Below, piece by piece: positions 30,452-39,195 of a stretch of DNA of 64,000 nt. The number at the start of each line of letters is the position of its first letter. Positions within the stretch are counted from its first letter, which is position 1. Origin of the DNA: Eubacterium plexicaudatum ASF492 (GTDB lineage Bacteria; Bacillota; Clostridia; Lachnospirales; Lachnospiraceae); the NCBI RefSeq assembly GCF_000364225.2, contig NZ_AQFT02000001.1, positions 248,001 to 312,000 of the forward strand, written 5' to 3'. The position numbers were made by a program, and so were the translations under genes. The notes beneath the pieces are model-generated. The model was not told the origin of the DNA. It ran no database searches and was given only the letters and a program-made list of their open reading frames with translations.

Positions 30452-30991
30452 ATGAGTAATATTGTTATTTTAGTTGGAAGTATGAGAAAATGTGGGAATA
30501 CAGACCTGCTTGCACAGGCGTTTGCGGAAGGTGCACGTGAAAATAATTCTGTGGAAATCGTATCTGTTGCCGATTATAAGGTCAATCCCTGTATTGGATG
30601 CAATTCATGTTTTACCAGGGAAGGGAATAGGTGCTTTCAAAATGATGACATGGATGGAATATATGAAAAGTTAAAAATAGCTGATATGGTAGTTGTGGCG
30701 TCTCCGGTGTATTTTTATGGTATTAGCGCAGAACTAAAAGCAGTGATTGACAGACTGCATACGTCTATGAGAAATGAGTTTCCGATTAAAAAACTTGCTT
30801 TGTTGTTGGTAGGAGCTGCACAGCTGCCAGAGTTATTTGATGCAATAAAATTACAATATCGGCTTATACTTGATTTTTTCCATTTGGAAGATGCAGGAAT
30901 GGTGCTTGTAAGAGGTATGAAGGATATAGGGGATATCAAAGGTAATGCAGCATTAAAGGAAGCCTACGATTTGGGATTATCCATTAAATGA
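30452..30991 (+). CDS. NAD(P)H-dependent FMN reductase / flavodoxin-like oxidoreductase
   Basis: 179 residues of the flavodoxin-like fold: phosphate-binding LVGSMRKCGNTDLLAQAFAE near the N-terminus, the CIGCNSCF cysteine motif (iron-sulfur-flavoprotein-like), DDMDGIYEKLKIADMVVVAS and PVYFYGISAELKAVIDR. It should bind FMN and transfer electrons; the substrate is unknown. The ATG at 30452 has ACGGAGGA upstream. Confidence 0.88.
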   Translation: MSNIVILVGSMRKCGNTDLLAQAFAEGARENNSVEIVSVADYKVNPCIGCNSCFTREGNRCFQNDDMDGIYEKLKIADMVVVASPVYFYGISAELKAVIDRLHTSMRNEFPIKKLALLLVGAAQLPELFDAIKLQYRLILDFFHLEDAGMVLVRGMKDIGDIKGNAALKEAYDLGLSIK

Positions 30992-31039
30992 GATTGGGTA
31001 AGTGATTAACGAATATAGCAGAGTGGCTTACATACTCCC

Positions 31040-31133
31040 GGACATTCAACTTGTGTATTTTGGCTGCTTCATATGGCAGCGAAAGACAGGTAGGTGAAAT
31101 AACAACTACCTTAGATTTGAGAAGTTTATTTCA
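31040..31133 (+). repeat. repeat C, copy 1
   Basis: From ACATTC through TTGTGTATTTTGGCTGCTTC to AGAAGTTTATTT this matches 32654-32750, apart from a 5-base insertion there and a few substitutions. It contains a small hairpin (GGCTGC TTCATAT GGCAGC) and a second possible stem (AGGTAG/CTACCT). It lies 50 bases past the flavodoxin stop. Confidence 0.8.
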
Positions 31134-31397
31134 CGGTCACGCAGGCACAAAGCAAATCGTAGATTTCTCTTGCGATAATACGGGACTCTAATTCATACAT
31201 ACTTGGCTCCGTCTTCAATGCTATCCTGCATGACCGGGCTGGTGACGGAATTTGACGAGGAGATTTGGCATTCCACGGTGGATATGGTAACGGTATTCGT
31301 CGTTCACATGGTATTGATAAGGCACAGATGGGAGTCTGGATGGAAGGGATTATACGTGACTGGCCTATAATGTTTGCTGTGTTCTATTTTTCGGCGT
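31134..31397 (+). pseudogene. decayed region, possible recombinase tail
   Basis: From 31230 a short frame reads LVTEFDEEIWHSTVDMVTVF, which resembles the C-terminal end of large serine recombinases, then loses similarity. On the minus strand, near 31135-31215, another fragment reads TEPSMYELESRIIAREIYDL. Neither has a start signal or reasonable length, so I read this as debris of mobile DNA. Confidence 0.35.
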
Positions 31398-32085
31398 TTT
31401 TACAGCGCCGATGGGAGGTACGGACATTACAAATGATGGATGCATTGGATCAAAATCCTCGGCATTTTATGAACTGCGTGCAAAAGGCGGCGCGGGCGCT
31501 GTAACAGTAAGTGAGTGCATGGTGCATCCACAGACGGACGGTTCCCACGCGTACCATTTGGAGCACGCAGGAGGCACGAGGTAGTTCTTTGTGAAAAAGA
31601 ATCGGAATTAGGTGGTAATTTAAAGAGCGAACAGGCACTTCCATTTAAGCGTGAGATGTATGAGCTGGCAGGAACCTATGCGAATATGGCTGAGCAGGCC
31701 GGTGTAGAAATTCGCTTAAATACAGAGGTAACAAAGGAGTATGCGCAGAAAGAACAGGTAGATGCTTTGATTATTGCAGTAGGATCTTCTCCGTTTGTGC
31801 CATCGATTCCGGGGCTGGATAGGGACAATGTGCAATCCATCTGGGCATGGAAGGAAAAAACGTCCATCTGGTGGAAATGCGTGATGCGCTGGCACCGGAT
31901 GCAAACGTAAGGTACCGCCCGCTGCTGCTGAAAGAAATTGAGAAGTATGTGACAGTTCATACTGGCTATAAGGGACTGGAAGTAACGGCGGATGGAATTC
32001 TTTGTGAAGATAAACACGGGGAAAAGCAGCTTGTCATAAAAATGCAGTTCGCGAAAAGTGGAGATGTGCCGGACTGCAATTCATA
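31398..32085 (+). pseudogene. NADH:flavin oxidoreductase (old yellow enzyme + FAD domain), deleted remnant
   Basis: Pieces of a roughly 650-residue enzyme remain in order but in different frames: the OYE barrel (FTAPMGGTDITNDGCIGSKS, AKGGAGAVTVSECMVHPQTD), the FAD/NADH domain (EVVLCEKESELGGNLKSEQA, VDALIIAVGSSPFVPSIPGL), and a last part (VHLVEMRDALAPDANVRYRP). Between them the TIM barrel, the Fe-S cysteines and the FAD GxGxxG motif are missing. It cannot give a working protein. Confidence 0.85.
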
Positions 32086-32101
32086 AACGTAACGTTGTAT
32101 G

Positions 32102-32271
32102 AATATCACTTTTTTTAATATAAGTAATGGGAATGGTTAATGAAAATATATGGATGTTTTATACGATTCACTTGACTTCCCAGATCAATTATTCCAAAAT
32201 ATATAGAAACAAATAGTTACGAAAAACAGGAAATATATAAAATAAACAAAAAACAGTAAAGGAATTTATAT
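32102..32271 (+). repeat. repeats A and B joined, copy 2
   Basis: Repeat A (32102-32228) is followed at once by repeat B (32229-32271). Compared with 28431-30405, this is the uninterrupted arrangement: there the same A and B are 1.8 kb apart with the ATPase/nuclease-like pair between them. It forms the leader of the ArsC-like gene. Confidence 0.85.
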
Positions 32272-32274
32272 CAG

Positions 32275-32619
32275 ATGAATATACAGATTTTTGGCACTAA
32301 GAAATGTAATGATACGAAGAAAGCGGAACGCTTCTTTAAGGAGCGTAGTATTAAATATCAGTTTATTGATATGAAAGAAAAAGGCATGAGCAAGGGAGAG
32401 TTTATTTCGGTTGCACAGACAAATGGTGGTACGGAGAACATGATTAACTGGGAAGGGAAAGACCGGGATACGCTTGCTCTTATTAAGTATATCGCAGAGG
32501 AAGACAAAATGGAAAAGATTCTTGAGAATCCGCAGGTGATAAAAACGCCGGTAGTCAGAAACGGAAAGCAGTCCACACTCGGATATCAGCCTGATGTATG
32601 GAAGAAATGGATGGGGTAA
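32275..32619 (+). CDS. ArsC/Spx-family thioredoxin-fold protein
   Basis: 114 residues of the ArsC family: MNIQIFGTKKCNDTKKAERF with a single N-terminal Cys (no CxxC), YQFIDMKEKGMSKGEF, and the cis-Pro region VIKTPVVRNGKQSTLGYQPD. The lone cysteine and the length suggest an arsenate-reductase-like or Spx-like protein rather than a proven arsenate reductase. No ars genes are nearby. The ribosome site AAAGGAA comes from repeat B and lies rather far (13 bases) from the ATG. Confidence 0.85.
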   Translation: MNIQIFGTKKCNDTKKAERFFKERSIKYQFIDMKEKGMSKGEFISVAQTNGGTENMINWEGKDRDTLALIKYIAEEDKMEKILENPQVIKTPVVRNGKQSTLGYQPDVWKKWMG

Positions 32620-32653
32620 TTTTTATGCCGAGGATGAAGTAGCCGGATAAACC

Positions 32654-32750
32654 TGAACATTCCCCTTGTGTATTTTGGCTGCTTCGCTTCATATGGCAGC
32701 GAAAAACAGGCAGGTGAAATAACACCTACCTTAGATTTAAGAAGTTTATT
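32654..32750 (+). repeat. repeat C, copy 2
   Basis: Second copy of the 31040-31133 repeat, 35 bases after the ArsC-like stop. Differs mainly by an extra CGCTT inside the hairpin loop. Confidence 0.8.
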
Positions 32751-32834
32751 TGTTGTTCCGAGTCCGTTCTTTTTTTAAAATTTTTCTGTCACAAAGATAA
32801 AGGAGCGTTGTCTAATATAGCAGGAGGTAAAAAA

Positions 32835-33685
32835 ATGAGTAAAAAACGAATGAAGAATTAAAGATTTTGGTTGATCAGGCCACAGCCGGGGATAAGAAAG
32901 CACTGGAAACGCTTGTTTGCGATGTGCAGGATCTTGTATTTAATTTATCCCTGCGGATGCTCGGCACGTTTGCGGATGCGGAAGACGCCGCTCAGGATAT
33001 CCTGCTGAAAATGATTACGCATCTGTCGTCTTTCAGAGGTGACAGTTCGTTTACAACGTGGGTATTTCGTATTGCGGTAAATCATCTGAAAAATTATAAG
33101 AAGCATATGTTTGCCCATCGCCCGTTAAGTTTTGAGTATTATGGAGATGACATAGAAAACGGGAAAATACGAGATGTGCCGGATCTGACACAAAATGTGG
33201 AAAAAGATCTTTTGACGGAAGAGCTGAAAATGTCCTGTACCAATGTAATGCTGCAGTGTCTGGATACGGAAAGCAGATGTATTTTTATACTGGGAACGAT
33301 GTTTCGGATTGATAGCGGTATTGCAGGGGAAATTTTGGATATGACGCCACAAGCGTATCGTCAGCGGCTTTCCCGTGTACGTAAAAAAATGGCAGACTTT
33401 CTTGGGCAGTATTGCGGGGAATATGGCGGCGGCAAATGCAGATGTATGGACAGGGTGAATTATGCTATCCAAAGTCACAGACTGAATCCGCAGCATCCGG
33501 AGTATACGTCATCCGTGGAAATATCTGCCGAGACAATGCTGCAGGTAAAAAGAGCCATGGAAGATATTGATGATTTATCACAACAGTTTTTGTTCTGTAA
33601 GCCTTATCGCTCTTCCGAACGCACGAAATATCTGATCAGGGAGTTATTAGATTCCACGCAGCTTTCCGTTATCCGGAATTCGTAA
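32835..33685 (+). CDS. ECF-type RNA polymerase sigma factor (frameshifted at start)
   Basis: The ATG at 32835 has AGGAGG upstream, but its frame ends after eight codons. Adding one A to the A6 run at 32841-32846 gives MSKKTNEELKILVDQATAGD and joins the long frame. Region 2 is VFNLSLRMLGTFADAEDAAQ and LSSFRGDSSFTTWVFRIAVN; region 4 is GEILDMTPQAYRQRLSRVRK. A 90-residue extension after region 4 contains CGEYGGGKCRCMD, a cysteine cluster that could bind metal. About 283 residues. No anti-sigma gene is adjacent; DUF2461 follows by 15 bases. Confidence 0.85.
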
Positions 33686-33700
33686 AGGAGAGGACAGACT

Positions 33701-34384
33701 ATGAATACACAGTTAATTATGGATTACTTATCGGCATTGAGCTTACATAACGACCGTGAATGGTATCATGCGAACAAGGAAGATTACAAAAAAGCAAATG
33801 CGGCATTTGAACAATTGCTGGAGGCTTTAATACTGGAAATTGGAAAGTTTGACAGCAGTATTTTACACAATCAGCCAAAAGATCTCACCTTTAAGATTGT
33901 AAGGGATACCCGTTTCAGCCATGACAAATCGCCTTACAATCCTGCTTTTCGTGCTCATATTTCCGCGAAAGGAAAGCTGCCTGTTCCGGTCGGTTATTAT
34001 CTTATGATAAAACCTGGCAATCAGTCTTTTTTAGGAGGCGGCCTGTTTGCAGATATGTTTAAGGATGCAACGACAATGATACGGGATTATATTGTCCTGC
34101 ATGGTGAAGAATGGGAACGGATGATTCATGAGCCGGCGTTTGCAGATTATTTTACGGTACGGGGAACAGCATTGAAAAATGTTCCTGCGGGCTATGCAAA
34201 AGACCATCCGCAGGCGGAATATCTAAAGTTTAAAAGCTGGTATCTGGAATATCCGCTGAATGATCAGGAAGTATGTGATGCGGAAGCGTTTATGGGAAAA
34301 GCGGTGGAGATTTTTCAGACGATGAAACCTTTTAACGATTATCTGAATAAGGCGCTTGCAGGTTTTCAGATGCCGGCAAGGTAA
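33701..34384 (+). CDS. DUF2461 family protein
   Basis: 227 residues of the DUF2461 (TIGR02453) family: LHNDREWYHANKEDYKKAN, LTFKIVRDTRFSHDKSPYNP, VGYYLMIKPGNQSFLGGGLF and LKFKSWYLEY. The function is unknown. GGAGAGGA precedes the ATG, and the 15-base gap to the sigma factor gene suggests one transcript. A weak hairpin (CAACCGC/GCGGTTG, 34390-34426) lies between it and the convergent protease gene. Confidence 0.9.
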   Translation: MNTQLIMDYLSALSLHNDREWYHANKEDYKKANAAFEQLLEALILEIGKFDSSILHNQPKDLTFKIVRDTRFSHDKSPYNPAFRAHISAKGKLPVPVGYYLMIKPGNQSFLGGGLFADMFKDATTMIRDYIVLHGEEWERMIHEPAFADYFTVRGTALKNVPAGYAKDHPQAEYLKFKSWYLEYPLNDQEVCDAEAFMGKAVEIFQTMKPFNDYLNKALAGFQMPAR

Positions 34385-34442
34385 AGAAACAACCGCCGCT
34401 GTGGTTTATTCCATATGCAGCGGTTGGGATAACGGGTTCAAA

Positions 34443-36691
34443 TTAGAACTCACTGCCTGGTCCCATACACTGAAAAACGGTCATGTCCAGTCCGCGTCCA
34501 CTGTTTTCCAGGATTAGACGGTCCAGGCAGCTGCGCATTTTTTTCAGGTAATCCGTACTGCTGATATCGGTGCTTTTCGGTGTATCTGCTACGAAGGCAT
34601 CCATACCATGCACAACATTCAGAATGATCCGGTCTCTTTGGCCAACGGTCATGTCCGGGTCGGAAGGTTCGTATCGGACGCACCATTCAAAAGAGATAAG
34701 TGTTTCGAGCTTCGGATAAGGAAGCTCATAACGTCCGCCGAAATCAGCAGGGATGTTTCCAACCCGATCGGAAGGGTATGTGGATTCGCGTTCCGTACAG
34801 GGCAGAGTAACTGTCAGAAAGTTGTAATCTTCTTCGGAAAGCCGGTTTTTAAGCCGGTCGTAGTCTTCGTGTGCCAGGCGGTTTTTTGCTTCCCATAAAG
34901 ATTGGTCGGCTTCATACCGCATTGTAACATATTCAAAAAAATCTGTTAGTTTCATATTTTGATAATCATCGGTTTTTAAAGTCAGCACGTTTTTTACATA
35001 GGCAGGGATGCTGTCTTCCGGGCCATACATGCATTTGTCAATGGACAGGGTTATGTTTTTGGCCTGGCTAACCGTTTTTGCATACTTTTTCAGTTCTTTT
35101 TCAGCCTTTTTTTCTATTTTTTTTGTGGACGATGCTGCGGCGGATGCAAGGGCCGCTTCCGGTTGGGAGGACAGGAAGTCCTGTGCGACCTGATGCAGCT
35201 CGCGATATATTTGCTCATATTCGGATATCAGGATGTCAGCATTTAAAATCTTAAGAGTGGCGTTAAATTCCAGCTGTGCAGTCAGCCCGCCTTTCAGAGA
35301 GCGCTCTGCGCCGGCGCTGGTTATCGTGGTCGTTTTCCATTTGCCGCCGGTCAGTGGAAGAAGTGTATTACACAGGAAAAATGCATTTTCATCCGTAAAA
35401 CGGTAAAAACGGATGCTGTCCTGCAAAGCAGCTTCCCATAAAAGAGCCCTGCCCTGCGGGGTATCAAGCTCAGATACGGCGTTTTCCCGAAATTCCTGAA
35501 TGGTCATATTTCGGTAAGTGTCTGTCTGCAATGCGAGAAGACTGTGGAATTCGATTAACAATTCCTCTGACAGGAGACTGTTTTTTGCCGGACTGCCCGG
35601 CTGTACATGGTTCTGCGTCTGTCCTGTCTTTGCGGCGGAATTTACCGGTATAACATATGCACCTATCATGGCAGAGCCAAAACAGATTCCGGCTGTAACA
35701 ATAGCGGCAGCCACCGCTGTTTTTTATTTTTCTTTTGTTCGTTCATAATCGCACCTAGCCTTTCTTTTAATTGTTTTGCACCTTCTGTCAGAGTAAGAGA
35801 AGAAGAAGCGCCTGTGGGGCAGAGATTTGCTTTGGAACATAAAAGCAGGGTATTCCCGTAGGCTGTTTTTTCTTCTTTGTTTAAGGAACGGATAACGGCC
35901 TCGTCACAGGAAAGCTCGCAGGCTTTGCCGGTTTCCTGCTCCAGCAGACGTACAAACGGATTGAACCAGTGTACGCAGACAACTGTCCGAATCAGCCATT
36001 TGTAAATTAAGTCCCGTCGTTTGTAATGTGTCAGTTCATGCATGAAAATAAATACAAGATCGCTGTCACCGAACCGGCTGCTCCCAATTGCGATGCACGG
36101 ATGAAAAAAGCCGGTCATAACAGGGGAAGCAGGATGCGGAAGGCAATAAAGCTCCACAGGACGTCGAATGCCGCATTTTTCTTTACATTTCGCAAGCAGA
36201 TTGAGCATATGGATATCCGATACCATAGTGCCTTCCGTACGGATATACCGCACAAATCTCCGGTAAGCCAGACTGCTGCGCAGAAACATCCATATGGCTG
36301 CAAGGAGCCATGCATAGAAGATACAGGCAGAAATTTTGTGCGCATTCCATAGCGGTGCGTCGGTCTTGGCAGGGTGCGTGGCAGGAATATCCGTGTGTTC
36401 TTCGACAGGCAGTGCAGTTGCCGGCTCCGGCTGGGGTTGCATCGTTTGGTTTGCTGTCGGATTGGGCAGGCTGCCAGTGACAGTCGTTTCCGCTGCCCGG
36501 AACAACGTATTGACCGGTGTATGTACGGGTGCAAACGGAAGCAGGAACCGGAGAGCGACGGCCAGCCAGATATAATACTGCCAGCATTTGCCGAACCGGT
36601 TTTTGTACAGCTGTTTTAACAGGAGTAAAAGCAGTGTCAGCAGTGTGCCGGAAAGGGAAAGCGACAGCAGCGTTTTTAAAAAATCACTCAT
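34443..36691 (-). CDS. BlaR1-like M56 metallopeptidase with large C-terminal domain (frameshifted)
   Basis: The ATG at 36691 (MSDFLKTLLSLSLSGTLL) has AAAGGACGG upstream. Multiple membrane helices surround a gluzincin core HELTH (218-222) with the downstream ELSCDEAVI glutamate. The T run at 35720-35725 (A6 in the gene) is one base short; correction gives NKKTAVAAAIVTAG and joins the frame from 35714, adding a membrane helix and about 400 extracellular residues. Corrected length about 749. In BlaR1 the outer domain senses beta-lactam, but here it lacks an obvious penicillin-binding SxxK/KTG pattern. No BlaI-type repressor is adjacent. Confidence 0.82.
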
Positions 36692-36799
36692 TTTTCCGTC
36701 CTTTCTTTTTGTTAACATTATGTAGGTGTAATTATATTAACATAGTGTGGGTTATAAGTCAACTGCTTTTTGTATGGGTACTATGATAATGGAACAGGC

Positions 36800-36828
36800 T
36801 TTACACTCGCAACCACATACGCTATAAT
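36800..36828 (+). promoter_or_regulatory. promoter of the HD-domain gene
   Basis: TTTACA (36800-36805), spacer 17, TATAAT (36823-36828), 58 bases before the ATG. Confidence 0.8.
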
Positions 36829-36886
36829 CTTGGTGTAAACATGGCAGAGATTGACATAATCAAAGAATAACAACGACGGATAGCGT

Positions 36887-37531
36887 ATGAATCATTTAAA
36901 GAATCAATATGAGCAGACCAGATATATGCTCGGACAAAAAATAAAGGAATTGTTTGCAAAGGATTGTTCGGGACATGATTACTGGCATAGTTTAAGAGTT
37001 TTAAATAATGCGGAGAAAATCGCAAAGACGGAAAACTGCGACGAATACATAGTGATGGTTGCCGCATTGCTGCATGATACCGATGATGTAAAAATATTTA
37101 AAACAACCGATTACGAACATGCACGACGTCTAATGTCGGATTGCTGTTTAACGAAAGATACGATAGATCGTGTAATTACTATTATCAGGGAAATTTCATT
37201 TATAGGTACGGAAACCGTTTGCCCGGCATCAATAGAAGGGAAAATCGTACAGGATGCCGACCGGTTGGATGCAATGGGGGCAATAGGAATTGCGAGGGCT
37301 TTTGCATATGGCGGTAATCATAACAGGGCGATTTATATTCCGGACTGCAAACCCCATTTAAATATGAATGAAGCTGAGTACAGGACGCATGAAGGCACAA
37401 CCATAAATCATTTCTATGAAAAACTTCTGTTGTTAAAAGATATGATGAATACCGACTATGCAAAAGCCATGGCAAAGAAGCGGGATAAATTTATGCGTGA
37501 TTTTTTAAAAGAATTTTATGATGAATGGTAG
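36887..37531 (+). CDS. HD-domain phosphohydrolase
   Basis: 214 residues. The metal-binding HD pattern is visible: the first His in SGHDYWHSLRVLNNA, the doublet in VAALLHDTDD, and the final Asp in VQDADRLDAMGAIGIARAF. This matches the uncharacterised YedJ/PgpH-like HD family acting on nucleotides or phosphoesters. Its promoter is strong but the ribosome site is weak. Intact and monocistronic. Confidence 0.88.
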   Translation: MNHLKNQYEQTRYMLGQKIKELFAKDCSGHDYWHSLRVLNNAEKIAKTENCDEYIVMVAALLHDTDDVKIFKTTDYEHARRLMSDCCLTKDTIDRVITIIREISFIGTETVCPASIEGKIVQDADRLDAMGAIGIARAFAYGGNHNRAIYIPDCKPHLNMNEAEYRTHEGTTINHFYEKLLLLKDMMNTDYAKAMAKKRDKFMRDFLKEFYDEW

Positions 37532-37575
37532 CATTACAAGATTAAAATATGAGCAGGAAAGAGAGGTGTTATTCC

Positions 37576-38061
37576 ATGCAGATCTCAAGCAGGTTTACTT
37601 TGGCAGTCCATATACTTGCCTGCATAGATGCATTTAAAGATGATTATAAGGTGACAAGCGATTTTCTGGCAGGGAGACATCACGACATTGCGGTGCGACG
37701 CTATTGTCAATGCGGCAAACATAACAAAAGCCTATAACCTTCCCTGCAGATACATTCTGCATACGGTGGGGCCGATCATCAGAGGCCCTCTGACAAAGGC
37801 GGATTGTGAACAACTGGCGGATTGTTACCGTTCCTGCCTGGAACTGGCATCTAAAAATCATTTGGAAAGTGTGGCGTTTTGCTGTATCTCTACCGGAGAG
37901 TTTCATTTTTCCAATGATATGGTGGCGCAGATCTTGGTGCGGGAGCCGGCCTTTCCACAAAATCTGACTGTAGCAGAAATTAATACGGATTATCTGGGCT
38001 TGTTAAGAATTGTTAAGAATTATTTAAGCTGCAATGTAAGATTTTTGTGTTATTCTGATAA
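37576..38061 (+). pseudogene. Rrf2 regulator start fused to a deleted macrodomain (ADP-ribose hydrolase) gene
   Basis: From the ATG at 37576 the first 31 residues ([29 protein letters not shown]) are a standard Rrf2-family N-terminus. The sequence then switches into a macrodomain protein in another frame: [16 protein letters not shown] (ADP-ribose binding), then directly [20 protein letters not shown] and [13 protein letters not shown]. In intact protein-ADP-ribose hydrolases roughly 60-70 residues separate NAAN from ITKAYNLP. So the Rrf2 end, the macrodomain start and its inner part are lost. Confidence 0.85.
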
Positions 38062-38110
38062 AGGCTCCGGTGAATTCGGCAAATCGGAGACCGGAAAGGA
38101 GAGAAAAAAT

Positions 38111-38428
38111 ATGAGGAAGAACATGTTAAAAATCATGGCAATCGTTGGAATGCTGTCCGTGTCAGCCGTTCGGTTATCTGCGGCAGAGCCTGTTATGGCA
38201 TCGGAAAGCGTATCTGCTAAGCGGTCCGTGAAACAATATTATGTCACGTCGGATGTCCTGAATGTACGCAGCGGCCCGGGTACGGATTATCCTGTGATTG
38301 GAAGTCTGACGCATGGAATGAAGGTGAAAGTATTTTCTGTCAAAGGAGAAAAAGGAAACCGCTGGGCGAAAATCAGGTTTGAAGGGCTTACTTCATATGT
38401 ATCTGCAAAGCATCTGGCAAAAAATTAG
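38111..38428 (+). CDS. secreted bacterial SH3 domain protein
   Basis: 105 residues: a signal peptide ([20 protein letters not shown] to about residue 30) and one SH3_3 domain ([47 protein letters not shown]). Such domains bind peptidoglycan or proteins at the wall. GAAAGGAGAG precedes the ATG. It ends nine bases before the response regulator and seems to be the first gene of that operon. Confidence 0.88.
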   Translation: MRKNMLKIMAIVGMLSVSAVRLSAAEPVMASESVSAKRSVKQYYVTSDVLNVRSGPGTDYPVIGSLTHGMKVKVFSVKGEKGNRWAKIRFEGLTSYVSAKHLAKN

Positions 38429-38437
38429 AGTGTGTCT

Positions 38438-39169
38438 ATGGAACGGGGCAATATACTGATTATAGAAGATGATGAAGCCATTCGGGAAGGGGTCCGCATC
38501 CTGTTGGAAGGGGACGGATTTTTGGTGCAGGAAGCGGAAAATGGAGCTTTGGGCCTGGAAAAGCTTTCGGATGCAACGGGTCTGGTTATTCTTGATATTA
38601 TGATGCCTGGGATATCCGGGATAAAAACCTGTGAAGAAATAAGAAAAAAGTCTAAAGTGCCGGTTTTATTTCTGACTGCAAAAGGACAGGAATCCGACAA
38701 ACTGCTCGGCCTTACGGTTGGGGGCGATGATTATCTGGTCAAGCCGTTTTCTTATGCGGAACTGCTTGCGAGAGTTAAGGCGCTTCTGCGGCGGCGTAAT
38801 GTGTATGACAAAGCAGATCCGGAAAAATCAGATGAGGTTCCGCAGTGGTTGGAAAGAGGATGCATCCGAATCAATACGAAGTATAACCAGGTGTTTGTGC
38901 GCGGAGCGCAGGCAGATCTTACGGAAATGGAATATGGGCTTTTGCTGTTAATGATGAAATATCCGCAGAAAATTTTTTCGGTAAAAAACCTGTATGAAAG
39001 CGTATGGGGAGAACCTTTTATCTATACGTCAGGCAATACGGTTATGGTGCATATTCGCAGATTGAGGAAAAAAATTGAGGAAAATCCACAGGCTCCCCGG
39101 ATAATAGTAAACGTGTGGGGAAAAGGATACCGGCTGGGAGAAAGTATCGGTGTGCCGTGCGATATTTGA
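38438..39169 (+). CDS. OmpR/PhoB-family response regulator
   Basis: 243 residues. Receiver domain with acidic pocket IIEDDEAIREG, phosphoacceptor Asp53 in VILDIMMPG, the Thr/Ala site FLTAKGQE, and Lys in YLVKPFSYAELLARV. The C-terminal winged helix ends VMVHIRRLRKKIEEN and VWGKGYRLG. The ATG at 38438 was preferred to a GTG two codons earlier; neither has a strong ribosome site, so coupling to the SH3 gene is likely. The partner kinase is the HK gene two genes downstream. Confidence 0.93.
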   Translation: MERGNILIIEDDEAIREGVRILLEGDGFLVQEAENGALGLEKLSDATGLVILDIMMPGISGIKTCEEIRKKSKVPVLFLTAKGQESDKLLGLTVGGDDYLVKPFSYAELLARVKALLRRRNVYDKADPEKSDEVPQWLERGCIRINTKYNQVFVRGAQADLTEMEYGLLLLMMKYPQKIFSVKNLYESVWGEPFIYTSGNTVMVHIRRLRKKIEENPQAPRIIVNVWGKGYRLGESIGVPCDI

Positions 39170-39195
39170 GAAAGAGATAAACAGGGGAGGCATAT

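Noticed and set aside
32275..32619. Arsenic resistance locus
   Set aside because: Only one ArsC-fold gene; no arsR, arsB or acr3 nearby, and the family includes Spx-like proteins.
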